Positions 33,953 to 42,833 of a stretch of DNA of 64,000 bases are shown piece by piece. Both the position numbers and the translations under genes were made by a program. The DNA lies in NCBI GenBank assembly GCA_041917055.1, contig JAYRYJ010000004.1, forward strand, positions 62,001 through 126,000, read 5' to 3'. The notes under the pieces were generated by a model, which was given only the letters and a program-made list of their open reading frames with translations, was not told the origin of the DNA and made no database searches. The stretch comes from Pseudaquidulcibacter sp041917055 (GTDB lineage: Bacteria; Pseudomonadota; Alphaproteobacteria; Caulobacterales; Aquidulcibacteraceae). Positions within the stretch are counted from its first letter, which is position 1. Each line of letters starts with the position of its first letter.

Positions 33953-34004
33953 GCCTTCGCTCTTTGAACTAAGCTGGCAAGCCAGATAACATTTCAAAGA
34001 GCTT

Positions 34005-34808
34005 TCAAATTACCAAATTATCGGTTTCAATCGTGTCCAATGGGTCAATCATTGGCAAGGATTTTATTTTCTCATAGATAGGCGCAAAGTCCTGCAGTGT
34101 AGCATCAAATAATTCCTGGAAATCGTCAATTACGAAATATGTGTCCTGCAAATCATAAATACGATAATCAGTTTGCATTAATCGCAATAAATTGAATTTG
34201 ATGCGATGTGGCTTAGCGCTTTCAATTGAGAAAACTGTTTCTTTCGGTGAAGACAAGATTCCCGCACCATATACTTTTAGGCCGTTTGCCGTTTTGATAA
34301 GACCAAATTCAACCGTGTACCAATAAAGACGCGCCAATTCCTTTAATGTGTCAAATTCCGTAGCGCGCAATCCGCCTTTGCCATAAGCCTCCATATAATC
34401 GGCAAAAATCGGATTTGTTAAAAGCGGGACATGCCCAAATACATCATGGAAAATATCGGGTTCGGCAATATAATCAAATTGTTCACGCGTCCTAACAAAA
34501 TGCCCAGCCGGAAAAATTCGATTGGCGAGCAATAAAAAAAACTCGTAATCAGGAATTAATCCTTCAACCGCGATAATTTTCCAGCCGGTCAAAGCGAATA
34601 GTTTTTCATTGAGCAAAGCAAAATCCGGAATGCCATTAGAATGCAAATCCAAAGCCTCAATACCTTTGAAGAACTCATCGCAAGCATATTTTTCCATATT
34701 CGGAAATTGGGCGTCGTATAAATCACACCATATTTTATGCTCATCACGCGAATAATTTTGCCAATTTTGTGGGATTTCAAACTTATCCAAAACCGATTGC
34801 AAGTTCAT
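34005..34808 (-). CDS. phhA: Phenylalanine 4-monooxygenase
   Basis: A non-haem iron, pterin-dependent hydroxylase that converts phenylalanine to tyrosine. The iron ligands are His121 and His126 (DIFHDVFGHVP) and Glu167 (YWYTVEFGL). The 267-aa single-domain form is typical of bacteria. The gene is monocistronic here, with no phhB (pterin carbinolamine dehydratase) beside it. It is convergent with tRNA-Leu. Confidence 0.95.
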   Translation of the reverse strand: MNLQSVLDKFEIPQNWQNYSRDEHKIWCDLYDAQFPNMEKYACDEFFKGIEALDLHSNGIPDFALLNEKLFALTGWKIIAVEGLIPDYEFFLLLANRIFPAGHFVRTREQFDYIAEPDIFHDVFGHVPLLTNPIFADYMEAYGKGGLRATEFDTLKELARLYWYTVEFGLIKTANGLKVYGAGILSSPKETVFSIESAKPHRIKFNLLRLMQTDYRIYDLQDTYFVIDDFQELFDATLQDFAPIYEKIKSLPMIDPLDTIETDNLVI

Positions 34809-34862
34809 TTCAGCCTCAATAGTTGCAAATGAAACTATCTAATGAAACGAGAAATTTGTCAA

Positions 34863-35195
34863 TCAATTGAGGATATGGCGCTTTTCATATTCCCCGCGCG
34901 CCTCGTCATAATCGCCAAAGACTTCTTCGATTGCAGGGTGTTCGACCGGTTCGCCGGAATCGTCTGCCTGAAGGTTTTGTTCTGAAACATAGGCAACATA
35001 ATGCCCATCCTCATTTTCAGCAAATAAATGATAAAATGGTTGGTTTTTCGCGGGGCGCATTTCAGCGGGAATGGATTCATACCATTCTTCTGAATTATTG
35101 AATTCAGAATCAATGTCGAACACCACACCGCGAAATGGAAAAATGCGGTGCTTTACGACTTTGCCGATTGCGAATTTTGCAGATTTACTAACCAT
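34863..35195 (-). CDS. hspQ: Heat shock protein HspQ (YccV-like hemimethylated-DNA-binding family)
   Basis: A 110-aa single-domain protein of the YccV/HspQ family. The characteristic pattern is FAIGKVVKHRIFPFRGVVFD followed by NQPFYHLFAENEDGHYVAYV and the end motif QNLQADDSGEPVEHP. In E. coli HspQ binds hemimethylated oriC DNA and modulates Lon specificity. lon is also encoded in this window, but far away. It is divergent from rlmE. Confidence 0.93.
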   Translation of the reverse strand: MVSKSAKFAIGKVVKHRIFPFRGVVFDIDSEFNNSEEWYESIPAEMRPAKNQPFYHLFAENEDGHYVAYVSEQNLQADDSGEPVEHPAIEEVFGDYDEARGEYEKRHILN

Positions 35196-35214
35196 GACAC
35201 ATCACCGTCACAAT

Positions 35215-35242
35215 AGAATAGTGCGCAATCGAAAAAATTCAA
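35215..35242 (-). promoter_or_regulatory. Candidate sigma70-like promoter for hspQ
   Basis: On the minus strand TTGAAT (35242-35237) and TATTCT (35220-35215) are 16 bp apart. A transcript would start about 15 nt before the hspQ ATG. No sigma32-type -10 element was seen. Confidence 0.4.
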
Positions 35243-35308
35243 TATTTATCGTGCTAATCAATTGCAAAATGCGGTTTCGTTTTGCCGCAAAAAGTAATAA
35301 TTGGAATA

Positions 35309-36025
35309 ATGAGTGATAAACCTCCTGAAAATCCGAATGAAAATAAACGCCGACGCGTGAATTTCGACGAATCAAAAATTGAAATTCGTGAAGCAAAAAC
35401 CCGCGTTCGCACTGGAAAAAAGCGCACGGCAGGTTCAGCACGTTGGTTGGAACGCCAATTAAATGACCCATATGTGAAACGTGCAAAAGCCGAAGGTTGG
35501 CGTTCGCGCGCAGCGTTTAAATTAATCGAAATTGATGATGAATTTCATATTATTAAGCCCAATTCACTGGTTCTTGATTTAGGTGTCGCTCCAGGTGGTT
35601 GGGCACAGGTGGCAATGAAACGCGGCGCGAAGAAAGTTGTAGGCGTTGATTTATTGCACACGGACCCAATTGAAAACGTGATTTTGATAAAAGGCGATTT
35701 TACTGAACCCGAAATTCAAGCGCAATTATTGTCTGAATTAGGTGGTAAGCCCAATTTGATAATTTCCGATATGGCGGCAAACACTGTGGGTCACAAAGCG
35801 ACCGATCACATAAGAACTTCGGTCTTGGCGGAAATGGCGGCTGATTTCGCAATTGAATTTTTGGATAAGGGCGGTTCGTTTGTAACAAAGGTTTTCCAAG
35901 GTGGCAGCGAAAAAGAAATGCTTGATAAATTGAAACAGAGTTTCCGCACCACAAAACACGTAAAGCCAAAAGCGAGCCGCGCTGAAAGCGTCGAATTATA
36001 TTTGCTTGTGATTGATAAAAAATAG
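35309..36025 (+). CDS. rlmE: 23S rRNA (uridine-2552-2'-O)-methyltransferase RlmE
   Basis: FtsJ/RrmJ family enzyme that methylates U2552 of 23S rRNA, a late step in 50S assembly and a heat-shock-linked function. The SAM site is LDLGVAPGGWAQVA and the K-D-K-E catalytic residues appear in SRAAFKLIE, SDMAAN, FVTKVFQG and SRAESVELY. The ATG at 35309 follows TTGGAA and gives 238 aa; the TTG at 35282 is not favoured. Confidence 0.94.
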   Translation: MSDKPPENPNENKRRRVNFDESKIEIREAKTRVRTGKKRTAGSARWLERQLNDPYVKRAKAEGWRSRAAFKLIEIDDEFHIIKPNSLVLDLGVAPGGWAQVAMKRGAKKVVGVDLLHTDPIENVILIKGDFTEPEIQAQLLSELGGKPNLIISDMAANTVGHKATDHIRTSVLAEMAADFAIEFLDKGGSFVTKVFQGGSEKEMLDKLKQSFRTTKHVKPKASRAESVELYLLVIDKK

Positions 36026-36034
36026 TAAGCGACC

Positions 36035-36064
36035 TTGACAAAGGGGGCGGTGGCAAACTATTAG
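36035..36064 (+). promoter_or_regulatory. Sigma70-like promoter for guaB, probably leaderless
   Basis: TTGACA at 36035-36040 and TATTAG at 36059-36064 are 18 nt apart. The -10 element ends 5 nt before the guaB ATG at 36070, so transcription should begin at or next to the start codon. No Shine-Dalgarno sequence exists between them. Confidence 0.6.
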
Positions 36065-36069
36065 CCGCC

Positions 36070-37554
36070 ATGTTTGACCATAAAATACAAATTCGTGATG
36101 CGCTGACTTTCGATGATGTTCTGCTCGAGCCTTGCGCATCAAATATCCTACCTGCAAATGTTGATGTCAAAACCCGCCTTGCGCGCGGTATTGATTTGAA
36201 TATCCCACTTATTTCCTCTGCAATGGACACAGTTACCGAGGCTAAACTTGCAATCGCAATGGCACAGGCCGGTGGTATGGGCATAATCCATCGCAATCTT
36301 GATATTGAAACCCAAGCCGAACACGTTCGCCAAGTTAAGCGCTTTGAAAGCGGCATGGTAATTAATCCGATGGTGGTTTTTCCCGATACTACGGTCGGTC
36401 AAGTCCGCGCAATTCGTGCTGAACGTGGCATTTCAGGGTTTCCGGTTGTTGAACCGATTGAGGGAATAAATGGCAAATTGGTCGGGATCGTCACTAATCG
36501 CGATATTCGCTTTGCCGAAGATTATGAATTGGTCAAAGACGTAATGACCAAAGAAAACCTAATTACGGTTTCCGAAGGTACTGACCAAGAAACTGCAAAA
36601 AAACTTTTGCATCGTCATAAAATCGAACGCATCATTGTTGTAGATGAAGAAAACCATTGTGTTGGCTTGATCACAGTCAAGGATATGGAAAAATCTCAAG
36701 CCTTTCCACTTTCTTGTAAAGATGAAACCGGGCGTTTGCGTGTTGGCGCGGCCTCCACAGTTGGTGAAGATGGTTTTAAGCGCACCGAAGCCCTTGTGGA
36801 TGCGGGTGCGGATGTTGTCGTAATTGATACGGCACACGGCCATTCGCAATTGGTGCTTGATTCTGTGGCGCGTGCCAAGCGCATTTCCAATAAAACCCGC
36901 ATAATTGCGGGAAATGTCGCCACTTATGACGGTGCGCGAGCATTGATTGATGCGGGTGCTGATGCAATCAAAATCGGTATTGGCCCTGGTTCAATTTGTA
37001 CAACCAGAATTGTCGCAGGCGTTGGCGTTCCCCAATTAACCGCAATTATGGATGCGGTTCGCGCCGCACATGGAAGTGATGTTCCGGTAATTGCCGATGG
37101 CGGCATCAAATTCTCGGGCGATTTGGCAAAGGCAATGGCGGCGGGTGCGTCTGTCGCAATGCTTGGTTCATTGCTGGCGGGAACTGATGAAGCACCGGGC
37201 GAAGTTTTCCTTTATCAAGGGCGCTCTTATAAATCTTATCGCGGTATGGGCTCATTGGGTGCAATGGCACGTGGTTCTGCTGACAGATATTTCCAAAAAG
37301 AAGTAACTGACAGTATGAAACTTGTGCCCGAAGGAATTGAGGGCAGGGTTCCTTATAAAGGCCCTGTCGGCCCAATTTTGCACCAATTAATCGGAGGTTT
37401 GCGCGCGGCAATGGGATATACGGGGTCTGCAACTTTGAAAGATTTCCATGAGCGCGCAAAATTCGTTCGCCTTACTTCTGCGGGCCTTCGTGAAAGCCAT
37501 GTCCATGATGTTGCAATCACGCGTGAAGCACCAAATTATCCGGTTGGCGGATAA
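36070..37554 (+). CDS. guaB: Inosine-5'-monophosphate dehydrogenase
   Basis: Converts IMP to XMP with NAD+, the first committed step of GMP synthesis. The 494-aa TIM barrel is interrupted by two CBS domains (about 95-205). The catalytic loop is GPGSICTTRIVAG with Cys310, and the Arg/Tyr flap is near RGMGSLGAM. The N-terminus (MFDHKIQIRDALTFDDVLLE) starts at the family's usual place. The stop overlaps the next ATG (TAATG), linking guaB, the rsmB-like gene and guaA. Confidence 0.97.
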   Translation: MFDHKIQIRDALTFDDVLLEPCASNILPANVDVKTRLARGIDLNIPLISSAMDTVTEAKLAIAMAQAGGMGIIHRNLDIETQAEHVRQVKRFESGMVINPMVVFPDTTVGQVRAIRAERGISGFPVVEPIEGINGKLVGIVTNRDIRFAEDYELVKDVMTKENLITVSEGTDQETAKKLLHRHKIERIIVVDEENHCVGLITVKDMEKSQAFPLSCKDETGRLRVGAASTVGEDGFKRTEALVDAGADVVVIDTAHGHSQLVLDSVARAKRISNKTRIIAGNVATYDGARALIDAGADAIKIGIGPGSICTTRIVAGVGVPQLTAIMDAVRAAHGSDVPVIADGGIKFSGDLAKAMAAGASVAMLGSLLAGTDEAPGEVFLYQGRSYKSYRGMGSLGAMARGSADRYFQKEVTDSMKLVPEGIEGRVPYKGPVGPILHQLIGGLRAAMGYTGSATLKDFHERAKFVRLTSAGLRESHVHDVAITREAPNYPVGG

Positions 37555-38861
37555 TGCGTGACGGGGCGCGCGCGCAAGCGGCAATCGAAATTTTGGAAGA
37601 CAGCGTTGCGCATAAGCGCCCGCCCGCCCTTGCATTGAAAGATTGGGCGCTAAAACACCGTTTTGCAGGCGTAAAAGATCGCGCCGCAATTGGCGACATT
37701 GTGTTTATGGCTTTGCGCAGGAAAGCCTCAAGCGCGTGGTTAATGGGGCATGACAACCCGCGCGCATGGATCCTTGGGGCTTTGCGCTTTGGTTTTGGCC
37801 TGCCGCTTGAGCGATTGATTGAATACACAAATACCGAAACCCACGCATTTTCTGCTTTGAATGAAGATGAAATCACGCGTCTTGGTGTGCTCGACCTCGC
37901 GAGTGCGCCAAACTGGGTAAAAGGTGATTATCCCGAATGGCTTGATGGCGAGTTTTCATCTATTTTCGGCGATAATCGCGCGAATGAGCTTGCGAACTTG
38001 GCGCAAGTTGCGCCACTTGATTTGCGGGTGAATTATGCGCTTGCAAGTCGTGACGAAGTTTTGGCGGAAATCAAAACTTCGCCAAAACTGATGACAGATC
38101 CAAGTGAGACACCGTTTTCGCCCTGGGGGATTCGCATTCCTTGGTCTATGGGTAAAAGTTTTCCCTTTCAAAACGAACCTTCTTTTCAATTGGGTAAATT
38201 TGAGGTTCAAGATGAAGCAAGCCAATTAATAGCGCTTTTAACCGATGCCAAAGAAGGTCAGATAATTGCCGATGTTTGCGCAGGCGGCGGCGGAAAAACC
38301 CTTGCATTAGCGGCTGCGAGCCAAAATAAAGCAAAAGTCATCGCCTATGATGAAGACGCAAATCGAATTGCCCCGATTTATGATCGCATTCGTCGCGCCC
38401 GAGCCGAGAATATAGAGGTTTTGACCCCGCGCAAAGGAATTGAGCCTTTATCAAAATACTTTGGTGGTTGTGATATTGTTTTGGTTGACGCTCCATGCAC
38501 CGGTTCGGGAACTTGGCGGCGTGCACCGGATACTAAGTGGCGATTAACACCTAAAAACTTGGAAAAAAGGTGCGAAGATCAACAAGCGGCACTAAAATTG
38601 GGCGCGCCTTTGGTTAAAAATGGCGGCAAACTAATTTATGCTACATGTTCGATTATTCCATCTGAGAATGATGGTTCGATTGAAAAATTTCTTAATTCAA
38701 ACCCAGAGTATGAGTGTGTCTCGATAGAAGCGCATCTTGAAAGCATAGGACAAACAATGCTTTTAAACCATGTTCATAAGACCCAATACGGGATACAATT
38801 CACCCCATTAAAATCAAATACTGACGGCTTTTATTTCGCGATTTTGGAGCGCAAAAAATGA
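37554..38861 (+). CDS. RsmB/NOP-family rRNA (cytosine-C5) methyltransferase
   Basis: A 435-aa SAM-dependent RNA m5C methyltransferase resembling RsmB, which modifies C967 of 16S rRNA. An N-terminal NusB-like helical region precedes the Rossmann domain. The SAM motif reads VCAGGGGKT (usually CAAPGGKT), and the two cysteine motifs are DAPCTGSG and YATCS. It lies between guaB and guaA with overlapping start and stop codons on both sides. Assignment to RsmB rather than another NOP2 relative is likely but not certain. Confidence 0.88.
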   Translation: MRDGARAQAAIEILEDSVAHKRPPALALKDWALKHRFAGVKDRAAIGDIVFMALRRKASSAWLMGHDNPRAWILGALRFGFGLPLERLIEYTNTETHAFSALNEDEITRLGVLDLASAPNWVKGDYPEWLDGEFSSIFGDNRANELANLAQVAPLDLRVNYALASRDEVLAEIKTSPKLMTDPSETPFSPWGIRIPWSMGKSFPFQNEPSFQLGKFEVQDEASQLIALLTDAKEGQIIADVCAGGGGKTLALAAASQNKAKVIAYDEDANRIAPIYDRIRRARAENIEVLTPRKGIEPLSKYFGGCDIVLVDAPCTGSGTWRRAPDTKWRLTPKNLEKRCEDQQAALKLGAPLVKNGGKLIYATCSIIPSENDGSIEKFLNSNPEYECVSIEAHLESIGQTMLLNHVHKTQYGIQFTPLKSNTDGFYFAILERKK

Positions 38862-40417
38862 CAATCAAACCGCATGAGATTGTTCTAATCATTGATTTTG
38901 GTTCACAAGTGACGCAATTAATCGCAAGGCGCGTGCGTGAATGTGGCGTTTATTGCGAAGTGCATCCATATAATCGCGCAGATGCGTTCCTTCAAACTCA
39001 TAATCCAAAGGCGATTATTTTTTCCGGCGGGCCTGATAGTGTGTTGCGCGAAAATTCACCACGCGCGCCACAATCGGCTTTTGATAAAGGCGTGCCAATT
39101 CTTGGCATTTGCTATGGTCAGCAGACATTGGTAACTCAATTGGGTGGCAAAGTCGAAGGCGGTCATGCCGCCGAATTTGGGCGCGCTGATGTCGAAATTA
39201 TCAAAAGCAGCCCGCTTTATGATGGTATTTGGGAAAAAGGCACTAAATATCCGGTTTGGATGAGCCATGGCGACCGTGTGACAAAACTTCCTGAAGGCTT
39301 TGAAGTTTTGGCCTTTTCCGAAAATGCACCATTCGCAATTGCCGCAAATGAAGCGGCCAAACAATATACTTTCATGTTTCACCCCGAAGTGGTTCATACG
39401 CCCGATGGCGCGAAACTTATCAATAATTTCCTCAAGAATATCGCCGATTGCCACGGTGATTGGACAATGGCGAGTTTCCGTGCCGAAGCAATTGAAAAAA
39501 TCCGCGAACAAGTGGGAAGTTCAAAAGTTATTTGCGGCCTTTCGGGTGGAGTGGATTCTTCAGTTGCCGCCGTACTTATTCACGAAGCGATAGGCGAACA
39601 ATTAACCTGCGTATTCGTTGACCATGGTCTTTTAAGGGCGGGTGAGGCCGAACAAGTGGTGTCACTTTTCCGCGACCATTATAATATTCCGCTTATTCAC
39701 GCCGATGAATCGGAACGTTTCCTTGGCGCATTGGCGGGTGTTTCCGACCCTGAAGTTAAACGCAAAACCATCGGCAAACTCTTTATTGACGTCTTTGAAG
39801 AAAAGGCAAATAGCGTCGGCGGCGCCGAGTTTTTGGCGCAAGGAACGCTTTACCCCGATGTTATTGAAAGCGTTTCATTCGATGGTGGCCCATCGGTTAC
39901 TATCAAGTCGCACCACAATGTCGGTGGCCTGCCAGAGCGCATGAATATGAAACTTCTCGAGCCCTTGCGCGATTTATTCAAAGACGAAGTTCGCGCATTG
40001 GGCGAGGAATTGGGGCTTAATCATCAATTTGTGTCGCGCCATCCATTCCCGGGGCCCGGCCTTGCTATCCGTATCCCCGGTGAAGTAACGCGCGAAAAAT
40101 GCGATATTTTGCGTAAAGCTGATGCAATCTATATTGAAGAAATCCGCAATGCGGGCCTTTATGAGATTATCTGGCAGGCGTTCACGGTTTTGCTTCCGGT
40201 TCGTTCGGTTGGTGTGATGGGGGATGGTCGAACATATGATTATGTTTGTGCCCTGCGCGCCGTCACTTCAACAGATGGCATGACCGCGGATTTCTATCCA
40301 TATGATATGGGCTTTTTGGGTCGTGTTTCGACACGCATCGTCAATGAGGTTAAAGGTATAAACCGCGTAACTTATGATATAACCAGCAAGCCGCCGGGGA
40401 CGATTGAGTGGGAGTAG
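38858..40417 (+). CDS. guaA: GMP synthase (glutamine-hydrolysing)
   Basis: Aminates XMP to GMP. The 519-aa product has an N-terminal class I glutamine amidotransferase domain with Cys85 (GICYGQQ) and the FMFHPEVVH segment, an ATP pyrophosphatase domain with the P-loop LSGGVDSS near residue 227, and the C-terminal dimerisation domain ending in TSKPPGTIEWE. It completes the guanine branch with guaB. The ATGA start overlaps the preceding stop. Confidence 0.97.
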   Translation: MTIKPHEIVLIIDFGSQVTQLIARRVRECGVYCEVHPYNRADAFLQTHNPKAIIFSGGPDSVLRENSPRAPQSAFDKGVPILGICYGQQTLVTQLGGKVEGGHAAEFGRADVEIIKSSPLYDGIWEKGTKYPVWMSHGDRVTKLPEGFEVLAFSENAPFAIAANEAAKQYTFMFHPEVVHTPDGAKLINNFLKNIADCHGDWTMASFRAEAIEKIREQVGSSKVICGLSGGVDSSVAAVLIHEAIGEQLTCVFVDHGLLRAGEAEQVVSLFRDHYNIPLIHADESERFLGALAGVSDPEVKRKTIGKLFIDVFEEKANSVGGAEFLAQGTLYPDVIESVSFDGGPSVTIKSHHNVGGLPERMNMKLLEPLRDLFKDEVRALGEELGLNHQFVSRHPFPGPGLAIRIPGEVTREKCDILRKADAIYIEEIRNAGLYEIIWQAFTVLLPVRSVGVMGDGRTYDYVCALRAVTSTDGMTADFYPYDMGFLGRVSTRIVNEVKGINRVTYDITSKPPGTIEWE

Positions 40418-40420
40418 AAA

Positions 40421-40621
40421 ATGGCTTATAAATGCAGAATGTGCGGTAACGAAAAATACGAAAAAGACAATATTTCCACGACCGGCGGTTTTTTCTCGCG
40501 GATTTTTGACGTTTCTAATCGCAAATTTATTGCGGTTTCGTGCACGAAATGCGGGCATACCGAATTATTCAAAGAGAACCGCAATGGTTTGATGGATTTT
40601 GTTGATTTCTTGGGGTCGTAA
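40421..40621 (+). CDS. Small zinc-ribbon protein
   Basis: A 66-aa protein with Cys5-x2-Cys8 (CRMC) and Cys41-x2-Cys44 (CTKC), a zinc-ribbon pattern resembling the nucleic-acid-binding zinc-ribbon proteins found as orphan genes in many bacteria. It begins 3 nt after the guaA stop with GGGAG in range, so it is expressed with the gua genes. The opposite-strand reading frame over the same DNA is a shadow. Confidence 0.75.
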   Translation: MAYKCRMCGNEKYEKDNISTTGGFFSRIFDVSNRKFIAVSCTKCGHTELFKENRNGLMDFVDFLGS

Positions 40622-40800
40622 TCTGGTTGGATAGTGGAATATATTTCAATTGACACCACGCGAAAGAGAAAGTTTCGTTTCCTTATTGTTGTTCACCTTC
40701 GGTTAATTGTGACAAATCTAGAAAAATGATAAATGATGTTGGCACGGCATAACTTCGTCTCCATGAAGGATACGCAATTGCCGCGCGCGGGGAGATAAAA

Positions 40801-41220
40801 ATGAAGAATAAATTAGTTGCAGCCACAATAGTTTTGGTTACAATTTTCGGGCAAAATGCATCAGCTCAAGGTCTATATGATTTGAAATCTGAAACTAATA
40901 ATGGCCCCGCTCAAGCCAAGCATTGCACAATTGAAATATCATATCTAGGCTGGGATGATTTACCATTCGACGGCAATTGCACTGTTCAGCCCACTATCAG
41001 AGGGTTTCGTCTAAATAGCGCCGAGTTTACGGGGAATAATCTTAGCCATTATCAAATCGGTGCCGTCAAAACCATTAATGATCAGCATAAATTTTTCATG
41101 GTCCCAAAACCAGGGGAAACCGTTCTTCAAATTCAATTAGGTACCGCGACTTATGATTCAAATACGTCGTGTTGGGAAGGCAGCGGCAATAATGGTTCGT
41201 TTTCAATCTGTATTGATTAG
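40801..41220 (+). CDS. Small secreted four-cysteine protein, member 1
   Basis: A 139-aa protein with a signal peptide ending at ASA (about residue 22). Cysteines are at 42, 60, 124 and 137, the last two in SCW...ICID. It shares the order C, GxC, CW, IC with the three genes that follow but is the most divergent and ends in ICID rather than CAK. GGGGAGA precedes the ATG. No known family was recognised. Confidence 0.65.
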   Translation: MKNKLVAATIVLVTIFGQNASAQGLYDLKSETNNGPAQAKHCTIEISYLGWDDLPFDGNCTVQPTIRGFRLNSAEFTGNNLSHYQIGAVKTINDQHKFFMVPKPGETVLQIQLGTATYDSNTSCWEGSGNNGSFSICID

Positions 41221-41454
41221 GACTCAAATTTTCGATTCGCGTGCAACATGTGTTTTTGCATGAGTGCGAAGTGAGAAGATCAAAAAATATAAAAGAACAG
41301 AAGAATTTAGCGCTTCTTTTTTGCGCATTGTGGTCATAAAAACGTATAATTAATTGAGCTAAATAAAAATCTACGTGTCTTAGAAATTTTGACTTGTCAC
41401 ACTAATTCTTTGTGGTAACCAATTCCTATCTCAAAATAAAATCAGGGAGATTTC

Positions 41455-41829
41455 ATGTTAAAATCTATAAAAATTGGATTGGCTATCGCCTTAGTGTTAA
41501 GTATCGCACCCGTGAGTGGTGCTTTCGCAATGCCGAACGAATTTGACCAAGACGTTGGGTGTGACGTTTCAGTGCCGGACGGTCGCACCTTTAAAGGCGA
41601 TTGCATTTACCGACCATATGAAAAAGGCTCTTTCGCGCTTTTTGGGTCGGAAATGGATTTTTGGGGCAATGTGGAACGCTTTAAAGTTGATGTCACAAGC
41701 CCGGGCAATGCCAAAGTCACAATGGTACCAATTGAAGGTAAAAGTGTCTTATTAGGCAAGGCAACCCGCGCCAAAGGCTCCGCCTGTTGGAAGGGGAAGA
41801 ATTTCAAAATTTGCGCAACCAAAAAATAG
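41455..41829 (+). CDS. Small secreted four-cysteine protein, member 2
   Basis: A 124-aa protein with a signal peptide ending near AFA (residue 25). Cysteines lie at 36, 50, 111 and 120. Shared landmarks with its neighbours are VPDGRTFKGDC, EKGSFALFG, GKATRAKGSACWKG and the KICATKK end. GGGAGA precedes the ATG at 41455. About 230 bp of A/T-rich non-coding DNA separates it from member 1. Confidence 0.72.
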   Translation: MLKSIKIGLAIALVLSIAPVSGAFAMPNEFDQDVGCDVSVPDGRTFKGDCIYRPYEKGSFALFGSEMDFWGNVERFKVDVTSPGNAKVTMVPIEGKSVLLGKATRAKGSACWKGKNFKICATKK

Positions 41830-41850
41830 CAAACTATCAGGAGAGAATTA

Positions 41851-42207
41851 ATGAAAAAATCGATTATTATCGGTGCGATTGTGGCATTTGCATTCGTTGC
41901 ACCTTCATTTGCAAAACAAGCAACTGCGAATTGCGAAGTCTCTATGCCTAATGGCAAGACTTTGAAAAAGAAATGCACTTTTTCGTCTGAACCCGATGGT
42001 TCTTTCACTCTTTACCCGTTGACAGATACTGATCTTATGCCGGGCGTTTCTTATTTGACGGTTGAAGTGAAGAAGAAAGGTGAAGGCATTTCTTATTATT
42101 CAAATCCAACCAATTATGACACTGTTCAATTGGGGAAAGTAGTTCGCGGCACTGGCGCAAAATCTGCTTGCTGGTTTGGCACAAAACTAAAAGTTTGTGC
42201 GAAATAG
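41851..42207 (+). CDS. Small secreted four-cysteine protein, member 3
   Basis: A 118-aa protein with a signal peptide ending at SFA (residue 21). Cysteines lie at 28, 42, 107 and 116. Landmarks are MPNGKTLKKKC, DGSFTLYP, GKVVRGTG and ACWFGTKLKVCAK. AGGAGAG precedes the ATG. The spacing (21 nt after member 2) indicates one operon. The mature protein is basic. Confidence 0.72.
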   Translation: MKKSIIIGAIVAFAFVAPSFAKQATANCEVSMPNGKTLKKKCTFSSEPDGSFTLYPLTDTDLMPGVSYLTVEVKKKGEGISYYSNPTNYDTVQLGKVVRGTGAKSACWFGTKLKVCAK

Positions 42208-42249
42208 AAATATCATTTTTCCAAATATTACCCGTATAAAGGAAATTTC

Positions 42250-42663
42250 ATGAAAAACGTAATTTCAAAAATGAAAACTGCGTCCTTTGCAATTGGTGCG
42301 TCCGCAATTGGGGCGATGATTGCAATTGGTTCGCCTAGCTTCGCTGGTTCCGATGGGAATGAAGTAAAATTGAACAATTGTGTTGCAGGTATTGCCAAAG
42401 ATAAATGGCAATCAGGACAATGTATTTTTTCGCGCGGCACCGGTGGTTCATTCGCACTATACGCAACTTATCCCGATGATTACCTAATTGAAGGCTATGC
42501 ATATTATGTTCGTGTAGAAGTGACTTCAAAAGGAAAAGGCAAAGCCTATTATTCCGAATGGAAAGACACTCCGGAGAAATCCTTAGGCGCGGTAACCCGT
42601 GGTCAAGGCAATCAAGCTGCGTGCTGGTTCGGAAGCAAGGGCGTAAAGATCTGCGCAAAATAG
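42250..42663 (+). CDS. Small secreted four-cysteine protein, member 4
   Basis: A 137-aa protein with a longer signal peptide ending near SFA (residue 32). Cysteines lie at 44, 58, 125 and 135. Landmarks are GGSFALYATYP, AVTRGQG and ACWFGSKGVKICAK, closest to member 3. AGGAAA precedes the ATG. It is the last gene of the set and is followed by a strong terminator. Confidence 0.72.
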   Translation: MKNVISKMKTASFAIGASAIGAMIAIGSPSFAGSDGNEVKLNNCVAGIAKDKWQSGQCIFSRGTGGSFALYATYPDDYLIEGYAYYVRVEVTSKGKGKAYYSEWKDTPEKSLGAVTRGQGNQAACWFGSKGVKICAK

Positions 42664-42691
42664 TCATTTGTGAATTCTAATTGTGTTTTGA

Positions 42692-42725
42692 AGCGGCGCC
42701 ACATTTTGGCGTCGCTTTTGTTTTT
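42692..42725 (+). terminator. Rho-independent terminator closing the four-cysteine gene cluster
   Basis: A 10-bp GC-rich stem with one G-U pair (42692-42701 with 42707-42716) and a 5-nt loop runs into T-rich sequence. Confidence 0.85.
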
Positions 42726-42833
42726 CCATAGACGGCATGTAAAAATTATGAACCATACATGGAATCTTTATTGGCATTGATGCGATAAATTGGTAACAGC
42801 GGCGCGCAATATAAATTCCTAAGGAGAAGCAAA

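Noticed and set aside
33731..33997. 88-aa minus-strand reading frame across the tRNA-Leu gene (contains RRWNLNPVRLPISPRP)
   Set aside because: This is the well-known artefact from reading tRNA-Leu backwards; similar spurious proteins occur in many annotations.
35700..36356. 218-aa minus-strand frame spanning the rlmE-guaB junction
   Set aside because: It is antisense to two well-identified genes, has no recognised motif and covers the guaB promoter.
39056..39511. 151-aa minus-strand frame inside guaA
   Set aside because: It lies entirely antisense to a clear GMP synthase and has no start context or motif.
40681..40800. Possible promoter TTGTGA-N17-TAAATG before the four-cysteine cluster
   Set aside because: Both boxes match the consensus only weakly; not listed as a feature.
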